A DNA stretch of 64,000 nucleotides from Ipomoea triloba. Taxonomy: Eukaryota; Streptophyta; Magnoliopsida; Solanales; Convolvulaceae. Numbering within the stretch: position 1 is the stretch's first letter; every line of letters starts with the position of its first letter. The position numbers and the translations under genes are program-made. This document shows, piece after piece, positions 34,307 through 46,049 of the stretch. The stretch lies in NCBI RefSeq assembly GCF_003576645.1, contig NC_044930.1, forward strand, positions 11,933,754 through 11,997,753, in the 5' to 3' direction. Below the pieces are notes generated by a model, which worked only from the letters and a program-made list of their open reading frames with translations, was not told the origin of the DNA and did no database searches.

Positions 34307-36500
34307 ATGTCTTTGTACCACGAAAAACAAAAGCTTCCATTACTGCGAGACGAGGGAGAGGGAGAGGGAGCCTTTGATTACTCCCAGAGAGTGCATATCC
34401 ACGGCGGCGATGAAACGGAGGGGGAGGAATTCACGGGAACGCCGCCGTTTTCGTGGAAGAAGCTGTGGCTGTTCACCGGGCCGGGGTTGTTGATGAGCAT
34501 AGCGTTTTTGGATCCGGGGAACCTGGAGGGCGGATTGCAGTCCGGCGCCATTGCGGGGTACTCGTTGCTATGGTTGTTGTTTTGGGCGACGGGGATTGGG
34601 CTGCTGGTGCAGCTCCTGTCGGCGCGCCTTGGGGTGGCCACCGGCCGGCACCTGGCGGAGGCGTGCCGGAGTGAGTACCCTAAGTGGGCCAGGCTGCTGC
34701 TATGGGTTATGGCGGAGTTTGCCCTCATCGGCGCCGATATTCAGGAGGTGATCGGCAGCGCCATTGCCATCAAGATTCTCAGTAGAGGCCACTTGCCTCT
34801 CTGGGCTGGCGTCTTCATTAGTGCTTTTGATTGGTAATTTCTCCGCAAAATTAGTACCCAAATGCTTTGAAGTTGTCATCTTTTTCACTAAAATTCAATT
34901 CTTGTGTCATCACACAGTTTCATATTTCTGTTTCTTGAGAACTATGGAGTGAGGAAGCTGGAAGCACTCTTTGCATTCCTTATCTCAGTCATGGCACTCT
35001 CATTTGCATGGATGTTCGTACAGACCAAGCCCAGTGGTGTTCAACTTCTTCTCGGTAAGATTATTGATTTGGTAACCCAGCCAAGCATATTCTCATCAAT
35101 GGGAACGACGTATTGGCACGTCTCTTTAGTTTAAACCTGATGAAGCCAGCCAATCTAGATTGGTCTTTTGGTTTTAGTTTGCCTATCAGCAACTTAGGCT
35201 GATTTACTTGTTATCTTTTAATTTGTTGATTAAAACTATAATCTAAATCACAAGGTAAAGTTTATCCTTACTTGATACTGTGCATGGTTGTGGGTTTAGG
35301 AAAAAAACACAAGCAAGTACAATTAAACTAAAAAAGACCCTATTGAGTAAGGGACTGTTGACTCTTTGTGCCTCTATGCACACAGATACTACATTGTACT
35401 CGAGTGAGTAATACTCAAAAACTAAAAAGAGTGGTTTTAAATATTGCAGGTATTGTGGTTCCAAAAATCAGCTCCAAAACTGTAAAACAGGCAGTGGCAG
35501 TAGTTGGGTGCAGTATAATGCCTCACAACGTATTTCTCCATTCCGCTTTGGTCCAATCGCGCGACATCGACACCAGCAAGATCGGCAAAGTCCGGGAAGC
35601 GATCAAGTATTACACCATCGAGTCTTCGGCGGCGCTGGCGATCTCGTTCGTCATCAACGTGTGTGTTACAACGGTGTTCGCCAAGTCTTTTTACGGCACC
35701 GAGGTTGCCAAGAACATCGGTCTGGTGAACGCCGGGAATGCTCTTCAAGAAAAGTACGGCGGGGGGTTGTTCCCGATTCTTTACATATGGGCCATTGGCG
35801 TCCTGGCCGCGGGTCAGAGCAGCACCATCACCGGCACCTACGCCGGCCAGTTTATCATGGGAGGCTTCCTGCACATGAGGTTGAAGAAGTGGCAGAGGGC
35901 GATGATCACAAGAACCTGCGCCATCATCCCAACACTAATCGTTGCGCTTGCTTTCGACAGGTCCGAGGATTCACTCGACATCCTTAATGAGTGGCTCAAT
36001 ATTCTTCAGTCAATCCAGATCCCCTTTGCTCTTATTCCCCTTCTCTGTCTTGTTTCCAACAAGGAAGTTATGGGCGTTTTCGCAATTGGTCCCGTTCTTA
36101 AGGTACATTATAGACCTAATAAAAGATTTAGATAACCATAAGATTACAAGTTTAACCAGAATTGGTCTATTTGACCTTTTTAATTTGAATTAATCAATTA
36201 TGAACAAGTCTTTAATTAGTATACCGTGGGTTTACTTATCACTATGAAGAAAAAAATTATTGAGTTTTGTTACGTTAACATTAATTGGGTTTTAATTTGT
36301 TTTATGTGCAGGCAATCTCATGGCTTGTGGGTACCTTGGTGATTGTGATAAATGGATATCTATTAGTTAATTTTTTCTCAAAAGAAGTTAGTGGACCTGC
36401 GATTATATCTTTTGTAGTGGTGTTTACAACTGCATATGTTGCATTCGTAGTATACCTCATTCTAAGGGGGAAACCCTATTTAAATTGGTGTAGGAAGTGA
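34307..36500 (+). CDS. NRAMP: NRAMP-family divalent metal transporter
   Basis: Four exons with GT/AG introns and compatible phases: 34307-34833, 34918-35054, 35450-36102 and 36312-36500, giving 501 residues, normal for plant NRAMPs. The start is the ATG of [13 protein letters not shown]; upstream in-frame sequence runs into the TA repeat. The acidic N-terminus with a di-leucine (KLPLL) precedes [15 protein letters not shown]. Hallmarks are DPGN in TM1 ([12 protein letters not shown]), [15 protein letters not shown], the MPH motif in TM6 ([18 protein letters not shown]) and the transport signature ([19 protein letters not shown]). About 12 hydrophobic segments fit the SLC11 fold. The family moves Mn, Fe and related ions with protons. 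The [12 protein letters not shown] form groups it with Arabidopsis NRAMP2/3/4/5, which act on vacuolar or trans-Golgi membranes; the localisation here is inferred. Oddities: GGLQ where relatives usually have GDLQ, and a SINE fragment in intron 2. Confidence 0.95.
35345..35430 (+). mobile_element. SINE 3' fragment in NRAMP intron 2
   Basis: Contains GTTGACTCTTTGTGC and ATACTACATTGTA, the 3' body of the SINE family seen at 33076-33240. It ends shortly before the branch and acceptor region of the intron (AG at 35448-35449). Confidence 0.65.
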
Positions 36501-36552
36501 TTGATTGCTCAATAGATTTTCTGTAGAGTTGTTGGGAACCAATTATATTTTT

Positions 36553-36554
<2 letters not shown>

Positions 36555-36619
<65 letters not shown>
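36555..36619. repeat. (TA)n microsatellite
   Basis: A TA run downstream of NRAMP, directly joined to a Helitron end. Confidence 0.95.
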
Positions 36620-36621
<2 letters not shown>

Positions 36622-36622
<1 letters not shown>

Positions 36623-36650
36623 TAGTATTTTCGCCCGTGCGTTACACGGA
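36622..36650 (-). mobile_element. Helitron 3' terminus, minus orientation
   Basis: On the minus strand: a GC hairpin (CCGTG..CACGG), 10 to 12 bases, then CTAG followed by T. This fits a Helitron 3' end inserted in an AT site. The element would extend to the right; its 5' TC end was not located. Confidence 0.65.
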
Positions 36651-38490
36651 ATGGATTTACTATAATATTTTAAGAATATTTGTATCGATATACAATTATA
36701 TAAATTATAACATCAAATATTATATAGCGCAATTGATGAAATTTGTTGGATCGATTATGTTTTCTTTACTTGAATTAGAGCAAATAATTGTCCAATTACC
36801 TGTACGATGCACGGATAAATTTTTTATTATATATTTAGACCATAAAAATAAAGATGAAATTATAAAAAAAAATTTAATATTTAACATGTATATTTTTTTA
36901 TTATAAGATTAGTGTAAATGTATTACTCTTAAGTTTGTCTACAATTATCTTAAACAGATCAATATGCAATGTGACTAATGTAATTATATTATTACTAAAA
37001 TAAATATGCGAAAAATTAGAAATAATTTAATTACAATTATTATAAAAATATTTAGTTTAATTGTCATAATAATTATTAGGCAATTATTAATAGTCAATTA
37101 CACTAATATATGTGTAATTATACTTTTATAACTTAAGTATATTCATGTTCAATGTACCGCATTTAGTTTTTTCTTTTTCCTCCATATTTGAATGAATTAA
37201 TTGTAATTATTATAAATAATCTAATGACCCATGTTTAATTAATTTTTTTAACTTTAAATAATTTAAAGTTATCAAAAGGAATGTGTAATTAACTTTTTTA
37301 AAAGTTTTTAAAAAATAATTTCCAGTCAATTAGTAATGCCTTTTTCATTTCCAATTTGCCTAATTTCCATTTCTTTTTTCGTTAGAATCTTTTTATATTT
37401 TCAATCAATTAGTAAAATCAATTTTCTTTTCTATTTTATCTTTACTATTGTTTAGATAAGTATTTGAGTTATTATTATTGGTGTAAATAATAATTAATAA
37501 ATTATTTTTTCTTATAAAATTAGGCCGAATTTGTTTTCATTATTCTTACAATTATAGTGGTTTAATTGGTAAATAAAATTTTGTTATCAATTAAACTTTA
37601 TTAATTCTTTTTACCAATTAATAATATTAGTTTGTGCAGTATAGAACACATCCAATATAGACCAAAATTTTAAAAAAAAAATTTACCAATTAGTTTATTT
37701 TAATAACCATGCAAAAAACTGAACTAAAAAAAAAAGCAGCATACTAACAACATAAAAAATGCATAACAATAAATACAAAATAAAGCAATATGACCATGAC
37801 CAAACATGACCATGATTTTATTCCTATTAAATAAAACAATATACAATTGAGCAATATTAAATAAAACAATATGACCAAGGAGATCAGATGTTATTTTCCT
37901 AAATGTTTTCGAATGATCCCGTACCAATATGCTTGGTATAACACATGTCCTTTCCATTGCACTAACTATACCATCAAATAAAGTAATAACACTACATTCT
38001 TTTACAAAATTATTGAATTTATAATATAATTCATCTTTCTATATTTAATTATTATGTAAATTATATATTAATTTGTAATACCTAATACTAAAATTGTTAA
38101 TAAGTATAGTTATCATTAATTACTTTTTTAATGCAGGAATGCAGGAATGGTATTACAAAATCAAGCTGTTTGGAAACATTATCTAGGAGTCATGGAGTAG
38201 GCACTCCAATGTCTGTTGGTTGACTGCGGAACGTTGATATTCCCGGGACAAAACAAATAACAACGAATCAATCAAAGCCTTATACAAATTTTCTTCGTCT
38301 TGGGGGATAGGTCAGAAGCAGAGACAAAAACATGCTCCATTAGTGAAAGAAGAAATTGTTTTCGATTTGTAGGATCGAAAGAAAACAACCGCAGCAACAG
38401 AATTTGCATATTTGAAAGTGGAGAGGTCTAGAATAATTGCATTGCGTTCTGCGTTTCTCTTTTGAAGTTCACAGTATAGGATTAGGGATT
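36651..38490. other. AT-rich sequence, probably Helitron body
   Basis: No ORF of interest. Consistent with a non-autonomous Helitron interior followed by unassigned DNA from about 38130. Confidence 0.45.
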
Positions 38491-38499
38491 TATATAAGG

Positions 38500-38835
38500 T
38501 TGTATCTTATTACGATAGAATTGTAGTATGATAGGAATTGTAATGTAGAATTGTGATACAATAGGAATTGTACAACAAATATGAAAATAGGAAATAATCG
38601 CATCCTAAATATTGTAGGACTGTTTTGGGCGGGAAGCTTAAAGTGATGATTTTTTTTATATATAGTCTTATCTTATTACGATATAATAATTGTAGTATGA
38701 TAGGAATTGTAATATAGAATTGTGATACAATAGGAATTGTAATGTAGAATTGTACAACGAATAAGAAAATAGGAAATAATCGCATCCTAAATATTGTATG
38801 ATTGTTTTGGGCGGGAAGCTTAAAGTGACATGTTT
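38500..38835 (+). repeat. Imperfect tandem duplication, unit about 170 bp
   Basis: CTTATTACGATA, GTAGTATGATAGGAATTGTA and GTTTTGGGCGGGAAGCTTAA occur in the same order twice. The second unit has a small internal duplication. Confidence 0.85.
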
Positions 38836-38936
38836 TTATATGTAGTATAGATTTGTGAGTGTCATGATTTTAATGGTGTTGATTTTGCACGTATATACCT
38901 TTCATTCATGTATGGCAATGTTAAGCATGAAAATCT

Positions 38937-40084
38937 TGATGAGCACAAATGATGAGTGTAAAAAGAGTGTAATGTCGTTCCGCTGAGGATTGGTGTTATG
39001 GCACGTAACTGTGTGAATTACCAGGCACTAGAGTATATGAATTTATAGAATCCAAGTAACAAAGACTGAATGGTGTAGAAGAAAACAATTAATTAATGTG
39101 TAAACTGTATGATAAAAGTATGGGCCAGATTAGGGGGATTGTAACCTTGATGTTCTAACAAACTCAGGATTAGGGAAAGAATAATTAACCAAGGGATTTA
39201 TGGGCAATGCACAAAAGAATTCTACTCAATTACTTTCGTAATCAATAAGAGAAGTAGGCTAAGATTGCCCCACTGTCGTGATGCATCAATCATAACCTTA
39301 AGCACCTAAGCATTGTAAGCCCCCAAAATTACCTCTACTTTCATAGCAGGAAAATTAGGTTGAAATTGGTAAGGCTCGAGGTCTCCATCCAACTGTCGTT
39401 GTAATGAATCCCTCTCCTAGACTAGCAATTAATTGTGGCCATCAATCAATAACAAGTAGAAAGAAATCCCCAAATCAACATAAACCCTAGGTAAAAGATT
39501 CAATCCATTTATGCAATTAATTACCAATTGAACATCAAGATTAACAATGGATCCCTAATCCAAACCCATAAACGAACTACTCCCGCATGATGGGAGTAAA
39601 CAAAACAAAGCAATAATTAATAACCAAAAACATTGCAAGAAAGTAATAAAGGAATAAGATAACTTAACTGATAAAGAGCAAATCAAATCTTCAATCTTTG
39701 ATTCCAATCTTGAAATTAACTAATCTAATGTGAAACTGATCTAAACTATGCTAGGGAAATATAAACTAAAAGCTAGGGTTCAGAACTCTGTTAGGGAACC
39801 TCCTTCAATTGTAGAGAATAGGTCAAATATATAGGAGGTAGATGGGCCTTGGCCCATTAGGCATCTTCCAATTCTTTTCCAACTTGTATTCTTCCTTGTA
39901 ATTCCCTTTTCTTCCAGAACTTGTCCAGAATGTTCAAATATTCTTCCTTTGTTGTTTCTTGTAGATAATTCAGCACTTGGACAATATAACACACAAACAA
40001 TTCCCAATTTCATTAGGATACAGAAAATAACCTTCAAAACAACTAGAATAAGGGGTGAATAATTGTACAAAATAGCAGATATCA
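38937..40084 (-). repeat. 3' LTR of the gag-pro element
   Basis: Near-identical to 46050-47195. TSD AATCT at 38932-38936. Confidence 0.93.
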
Positions 40085-42120
40085 ACTCCCCCACACTAGA
40101 ACTTTTGCTTGTCCTCAAGCAATTACCTAGGATAATCCACCCTCCATGCACTGCAACTGATCACACTACCTTCCTGCTCAACCGAACATACCACCAACCA
40201 ACTTGTACAACCTAACCTGCTTCAAGAATCATCTCAGAATCACAAGTGAGTTCCACTCTCAGGCCAATAACCGGGCACCCGAAATTAGGTAGATTGGGAC
40301 CCTGTATGCACATGTACTCAGTTGAGATTATGCAGAACTTGGCTTAAGATGAGATCCCATAGACATGCCCTTCATACTCACATAGATCACTCTAAAACTG
40401 CATGCTAAGATCAATTAGGACTTTATTTGGCTTGTAATGGGGCTAAAGGTGAGTGGCTAAACAAAGAAAGGATATGGAAAAATAAACAAACGAGAGAGAA
40501 TTTCACACCTATTCACAATTAAACCTAGAGGAGATACGGAAAATATGAATCAAGAGAGCAAAACATAATTGGAAAGACAAGAGCATTTTAAACTAGTGGG
40601 GGTGAAGACAAATATTCTAGCAACTTGACTTGCACTTTTATTCATCCTTCTTTTTCTTTCTTTTCTATAACAACCCTTTTTTTTTCTCTTCTTTTTCTTT
40701 TTTTTTTTTCAATTTTCAACCAACTATTCAACTTTTTCACCACACCCCCACACTAGAACAAAGATAACAGGAATAACTCTATCAACAATAAGCTCAAAAA
40801 GATAAATCTCCTCTAAATTAAAGAACAAATGCTACATTCTCTCTAAGGGTGAATGGAAAATATATGGCTTAAGGCTAAAGGTCAAATAATATGGCTAAAC
40901 AAGAAAAACAATACAAAGAACGGGGTTAAGTACTTTTGCACTTATTAAACAAAAACAAGGCTCAAAGGGGACAGCTAGGGAAAATAAATGTAACACAGGG
41001 TAGGTTTAAAGGCTTGGGCTAACAACAATGACCTAAATCACTTCAAAGCATGCAGATTCTAGACTTCACTATGAGAGCACTGAGACAAGCTATGACAGAA
41101 CAAATATCAGCAGAATCCCACATAAGCCTTCACTAGCAATGCATAACACACAGGGGAACATTTATGTTAAAGGTTAACCCAACTATTGGCAAGAGACTGA
41201 ATTATCACAAGCTCAACCTTGAATCATCCATGACAAGCTGGGCTGCACAAGTACCACCAAAACAAACCACAAACTAGCAGGAAGTAAAGCGGTCACAGCC
41301 ACAACACAAGGAAAACACATTACCTTTAGCTGCAAATTGAGTCCTTCAAGCAAACATCATCCAAAATTCATCAGAAATAGTACCCCCCACACTTAAACTG
41401 GACATCGTCCCTGATGGACAAACAAGGCCTCACGAACTAGAAAAAACGAACTAGAAAACATAACATTTTTTTTCATTTTTTTTTCTTTCGTACGGTCCGC
41501 CATCACGGCCTGGGTCACGGCCGGGATGTGGCCCGTGACCCAGCGGCCTCTAAACTGCTGTTCAGCACTGGAATTCCTGGATGAGCATCACGGGCAAGGT
41601 CACGGCCGGGATGGTGGTCGTGACCCAGAGCCCTCAATAGGCCTGTGCGTACTGGAATTTCCTGGGCGGGGTCACGGTGGGTCACGGCTGGGATGTGGCC
41701 CATGACCCAGAGCCCTGCTTTGCTCTGTTCCGCTGAAAAACGACGCCTTGGCATCACGGCCGAGGTCACGGCCGTGAGCCTGGCCGTGATCCAGGCTCCT
41801 CCTTGCGCACTTCTGTTCTTTTCGCGCCCAAGTTCGGTTGCACCTGCAAGTTAGTCCAAAATATGTCCTAAAACTGTTCTAAGGCCTAACCTCTTCAATT
41901 CTAACCATTCCCCACTCTCTCAAAGGTAAAAGAAAGAAAATCTCACACCAAAACAACCCCAGAGAACACCCTGTAAACAAAGAAAAATCCCTAATCTACT
42001 CCGAACTAAAACAAAAAGAAAAATGCAGTAAAATAAAATGCAAAAAGTAAATGATAACATGGGGTGCCTCTCATGAAGCGCTAAGTTTACTGTCGTCAAC
42101 TCGACTCAACCTCATAGATA
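40085..42120 (-). other. Non-coding 3' interior of the gag-pro element
   Basis: Begins with the polypurine tract and shows no reverse transcriptase, RNase H or integrase motifs in any frame. It includes a pyrimidine-rich tract (40640-40740) and four GC-rich repeats of GGTCACGGCCGGGATG type at 41500-41790. Confidence 0.75.
41495..41795. repeat. GC-rich CACGGCC/GGCCGTG repeat cluster
   Basis: About four units, each containing GGTCACGGCCGGGATG and a GGCCCGTGACCCAG partner that could form hairpins. They are embedded in AT-rich retrotransposon sequence. Confidence 0.8.
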
Positions 42121-42427
42121 TCAGGTGGGGTTGTGGACCACGCGATCCGGTGGCCTTTTGAACTTAGACAGCTCCCTCATCCATCTTTTGTAGAAACCAC
42201 CAGAACCAGAGAACTTTTTCTTTTGTTTCAGCACACTTGACAGTTCAGGGGGTCCAGGATCAATAGGGGAAACATGCAAATCCCCTAACTCAATCTTTCT
42301 ACTCTCAGCAGTGCACTCACCCAGCCCTTCTATCATGTAACACTCATCAACATATGAGGGCTAGTGCTTTGCCATTTTGAATATGTCAAATTCAATCTTG
42401 TTCTCTGCCACCTCCATCACTAGTTTT

Positions 42428-42695
42428 CCTCTTCTCACATCAATAAGTGCACCAGCAGTAGCTAGAATTCCTCTTCTCACATCAATAAGTGCACCAGCAG
42501 TAGCTAGAAAAGGTCTACCAAGTATAATAGGAACACCAGCAGTAGCTAGAAAAGGTCTACCAAGTATAATAGGAACCTTGGCATCCTCTAGAAAAGGTCT
42601 ACCAAGTATAATAGGAACCTTGGCATCCTCCTCTATATGTCTACCAAGTATAATAGGAACCTTGGCATCCTCCTCTATATTCAGTACAACAAAAT
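42428..42695. repeat. Chain of overlapping 42-bp duplications in the protease region
   Basis: Four successive steps, each exactly 42 bp: CCTCTTCTCAC at 42428 and 42470; ACCAGCAGTAGC at 42493 and 42535; CTAGAAAAGG at 42546 and 42588; ACCAAGTATAATAGG at 42601 and 42643. Each copies the end of the preceding one, giving a staircase in the protein (EDAKVPIILGRPFL repeated with shifting edges). Confidence 0.95.
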
Positions 42696-42743
42696 CCCCC
42701 GGTATAAAATACTGATCAATCATGACCGGGACATCCTCTAGAA

Positions 42744-43198
42744 CTCCCACCGGACGCTTTATGGAGCGATCCGCCATCTGTAGGGTCATAGAGGTGGGCT
42801 TTGGTGTTCCCAGGTTGAGTCTCTTACATAAAGAATATGGCATAAGACTAACACTAGCACCCAGATCACACAGAGCACCACCAACTACAAATCCACCAAT
42901 GATGCAAGGGATGGAAAAACTACCTGGATCTTTCAGCTTAGGAGGTAGTTTATGTTGAAGAACTGCACAGGTCAAGGCTCCTTCGCTTAGATCCACCACC
43001 GCACTCTTCTCTGGCTTTTTCTTATTGCCTAAAATGTTCTCTAGAAACTTCTTGTACGATGGAATCTGAGTGATTGCTTCAACAAAAGGCATGGAGATCT
43101 CTAGCTTATCCAACATCTTGTGGAACTTGCTCTCTCTATCAGACTCCTTTGATTTCCACAACCTCTGTGGGTATGGTAACAGGTTGTAAGGTATAACC
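42744..43198. repeat. First copy of a perfect 455-bp direct repeat flanking an N
   Basis: Identical to 43200-43654, with the single N at 43199 between the copies. Confidence 0.92.
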
Positions 43199-43199
43199 N

Positions 43200-43654
43200 C
43201 TCCCACCGGACGCTTTATGGAGCGATCCGCCATCTGTAGGGTCATAGAGGTGGGCTTTGGTGTTCCCAGGTTGAGTCTCTTACATAAAGAATATGGCATA
43301 AGACTAACACTAGCACCCAGATCACACAGAGCACCACCAACTACAAATCCACCAATGATGCAAGGGATGGAAAAACTACCTGGATCTTTCAGCTTAGGAG
43401 GTAGTTTATGTTGAAGAACTGCACAGGTCAAGGCTCCTTCGCTTAGATCCACCACCGCACTCTTCTCTGGCTTTTTCTTATTGCCTAAAATGTTCTCTAG
43501 AAACTTCTTGTACGATGGAATCTGAGTGATTGCTTCAACAAAAGGCATGGAGATCTCTAGCTTATCCAACATCTTGTGGAACTTGCTCTCTCTATCAGAC
43601 TCCTTTGATTTCCACAACCTCTGTGGGTATGGTAACAGGTTGTAAGGTATAACC
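43200..43654. repeat. Second copy of the 455-bp repeat
   Basis: Repeats 42744-43198 exactly and then continues into unique gag-pro sequence. Probably an unmerged contig overlap. Confidence 0.92.
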
Positions 43655-43710
43655 TAGTCATCTACCTTCTTGTTCTTCCTTTCATGCTTCTTACTTGGAG
43701 CACTCTCATC

Positions 43711-43850
43711 CTGCTCAGGAGCTTTCCCCTTAACACTGTCTCTTTGCACCACCTGCTCAGGAGCTTTCCCCTTAACACTGTCTCTTTGCACCACAGGCTC
43801 CTGAGCTTTCCCCTTAACACTGTCTCTTTGCACCACAGGCTCCTCCTCAC
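43711..43850. repeat. 42-bp tandem repeat, three units, in the gag spacer
   Basis: CTGCTCAGGAGC at 43711 and 43753, GAGCTTTCCCC at 43761 and 43803, CCACAGGCTCC at 43791 and 43833. The encoded repeat is VVQRDSVKGKA in 14-residue steps. Confidence 0.95.
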
Positions 43851-46022
43851 TATCATTAAGAACATCCTCAACCTGAATGCCCTCATCCTTCTTATCAGCT
43901 TTCTCAGGCACTAGATCATTCGAAGGAAAAGGGGGGTCCTTCAGAGCTAATCCACTTCTAGTGGTGATTTCATTCACTTGGTGCCTTGGATTTTCTGTGC
44001 TTGCTGGCAGTCTACCATTCGAAGATAAAGGTTGATTAGAAAACTGATTACCTCCTCCTTGTTGCTAAGCCTTGAGACCATCTATTTCTGCTTGTAGTTT
44101 GCCAAACAGCTGAAGATTTTCTGCTTGTAGCTTGCCAAACTGAGCCATCATAGTGTTCATGAGAAGCTGTATATCAACATCCTGAGATGGTCTAGAGGAA
44201 CCTTGACCCTGAGTGGTCCCAAAATTCTGATTCCCTTGTTGGAACTGCCCTTGATTGGGATTCTGATTATTTCTCCACTAAGTTCCTTGGTTACCACCTC
44301 TGTTTCCTTGATTACCTTGAAAACCTGGTGGATTGTTCCTCACTTGATTGCCTTGATTGTTCCAAGAGGGAACAAACTGATCTCTTCCTTGCTGCTGATA
44401 GGTTCCATAACCTTGCCCCTGGCCCTGTGGTCTAGAATAACCAATGAGATCAACTTGCTCCACATTAGGCTGAGGGACTTGGTTACCGAAATCTAACAAA
44501 GGACATGTCTGAGCTACATGATTTCCACCACAAGTTGCACAACAGGCTACAAGCGGTACCTGTGGCACAAAATAGGGGTTAGGAACATAAGGACTCTGTG
44601 GAATTAGTGGAGGCTGAGCAACTGCCTGGACACTCTGAGTAGGACCCTGTACTAACTGCTTTAGCATGTGTTGTATGGTATCCAGCTGAGCCCGTATTGC
44701 CATCTTTTCTCCAACTTCGAACATCCCAGCTGCTTTCTCTCTCTTGGGTATATCATCCCCCTCAGTGTACCAGTAAGTATTGTTAGAGGTGATCCTCTCA
44801 ATCAACTGCTCTCCAGCTGCTGGTCCCATATCAATGAAAACACCCTCAAAGGATGAGGTATCTAGAATAATCTTTGACCGGTTAGACAATCCCTCATAGA
44901 ATGAGGACATAAAATAACCTGGGGTCATCAAATTCTTCGGACACTGCCTCCTCAATTCTTTAAATCTCGTCCAAGCCTCAGGAAGATCTTCATTGCCAAA
45001 CTGCTGAAAATTTTGAATTTGCTTCTTTAATTTGGCAGCCTTTGAAGGAGGACAGTACTCTTGCATGAAAGCCTTGTGGAGCTGTTCCCATGTAATGAAA
45101 TGGTTGGCTGGAAAGGAATTCAACCAACGCTGTGCTTGATCTCTCAGGGAAAAAGGAAACAGTCTCAACTTGATGGCCTCACTAGGAACACCATTCATCT
45201 TGATAGTCTGGCAGATACGATCAAAATGAACTATGTGGGTTTTCGGGTCCTCAACCCGAGATCCTCCAAACTGATTGTTCTGGACCATCTGAATGAGTTG
45301 AGTCTTTAACTCAAAATTGTTTGCTTCAATTCCTGGGTACACAATGCAATCTTCTTCAGTGAACTCAGGAGCTAAATGGGCTGCCATTGGTTCTGCTTGT
45401 GGGACCTACTGGGCAAACTGCTAGACTAGGTTGGGATTCATCTGATGGAGAAGATTTTGCATCCCAACCCCATAGCCTGGTTGCTGGTACACAGGCTGCT
45501 GCTGCATGAAAGGAGCTCCCAATCCTCCCCCAACATAGATATTCGGGTTTGGATCGGCCCTGAAGTTCTGTGCCTGATTCTGAATATTTGGATTCGGGGG
45601 GTCAGCACGAACTCCAGGGTTGTCCCCAACTGTCTCTCTCTGCCTCGGGTGCTGTTGTGTGTTGGCACCAGTATGGGCTGGCTGCCCAGTATTGCTACTA
45701 TCCCCGGTCTCCATGTCTACTTCGAAGTCCTGGAACTCTCGAAACCAATCACGTAACACCTTCTTCTCCCTCCTTAATTTCCTCTCAAGATTTAGATCGT
45801 AGGGACGAAGATTCATGCTCCCTTTTGATCTAGTGTGCATAAAAGGAGGGTAACCTGCTGTCTAACACAACCACAAACACTCTTGGAAGGAACTAGTTAT
45901 GGGTTAGTGCAAATAATTTTTTTTTTTCGAATAAAGAATAAAATAAAATAAAACTTGATCTCCTAAAATTCACTAACTCTAATGCTAGTAAGAATTTAAT
46001 CACACAATTAAAACCAAATAGA

Positions 46023-46044
46023 CCAATCCCCCGCAACGGCGCCA
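46023..46044 (-). promoter_or_regulatory. tRNA-Asp-type primer binding site
   Basis: Minus strand TGGCGCCGTTGCGGGGGATT, five bases inside the 5' LTR. It would prime minus-strand DNA synthesis. Confidence 0.85.
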
Positions 46045-46049
46045 AAATG

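Larger units (their letters stand above)
42121..45840 (-). pseudogene. gag-protease polyprotein with six in-frame TAG codons
   Basis: A single minus-strand frame runs from ATG 45840 to a TGA at about 42120, broken only by TAG at 45421, 45406, 44278, near 44067, 43654 and near 42358. Domains: a basic N-terminus (MHTRSKGS); a Gln/Pro/Asn-rich spacer; a retrotransposon gag domain (QRWLNSFPANHFITWEQLHK); a zinc knuckle (CATCGGNHVAQTC); a Gly/Gln/Asn-rich region; and an aspartic protease with DLGASVSLMP and IILGRPFLATAGA. The frame stays open across the N at 43199 because the duplicated segment there is 456 bp including the N. Each TAG could come from a single C-to-T change in CAG. The product is structural: capsid and its maturation protease. 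Confidence 0.88.

Noticed and set aside
34378..35987. Overlapping ORFs in other frames across the NRAMP exons
   Set aside because: They are shadows of the GC-rich NRAMP exons; the spliced frame carries all family motifs.
41515..41854. GC-rich ORFs on both strands
   Set aside because: They coincide with the CACGGCC repeat cluster in the retrotransposon 3' interior; composition explains the lack of stops.
42121..45840. Programmed amber readthrough or a recoded TAG in the gag-protease frame
   Set aside because: CHG-context deamination of CAG explains six TAG codons without a special mechanism; no readthrough context was seen around the stops.
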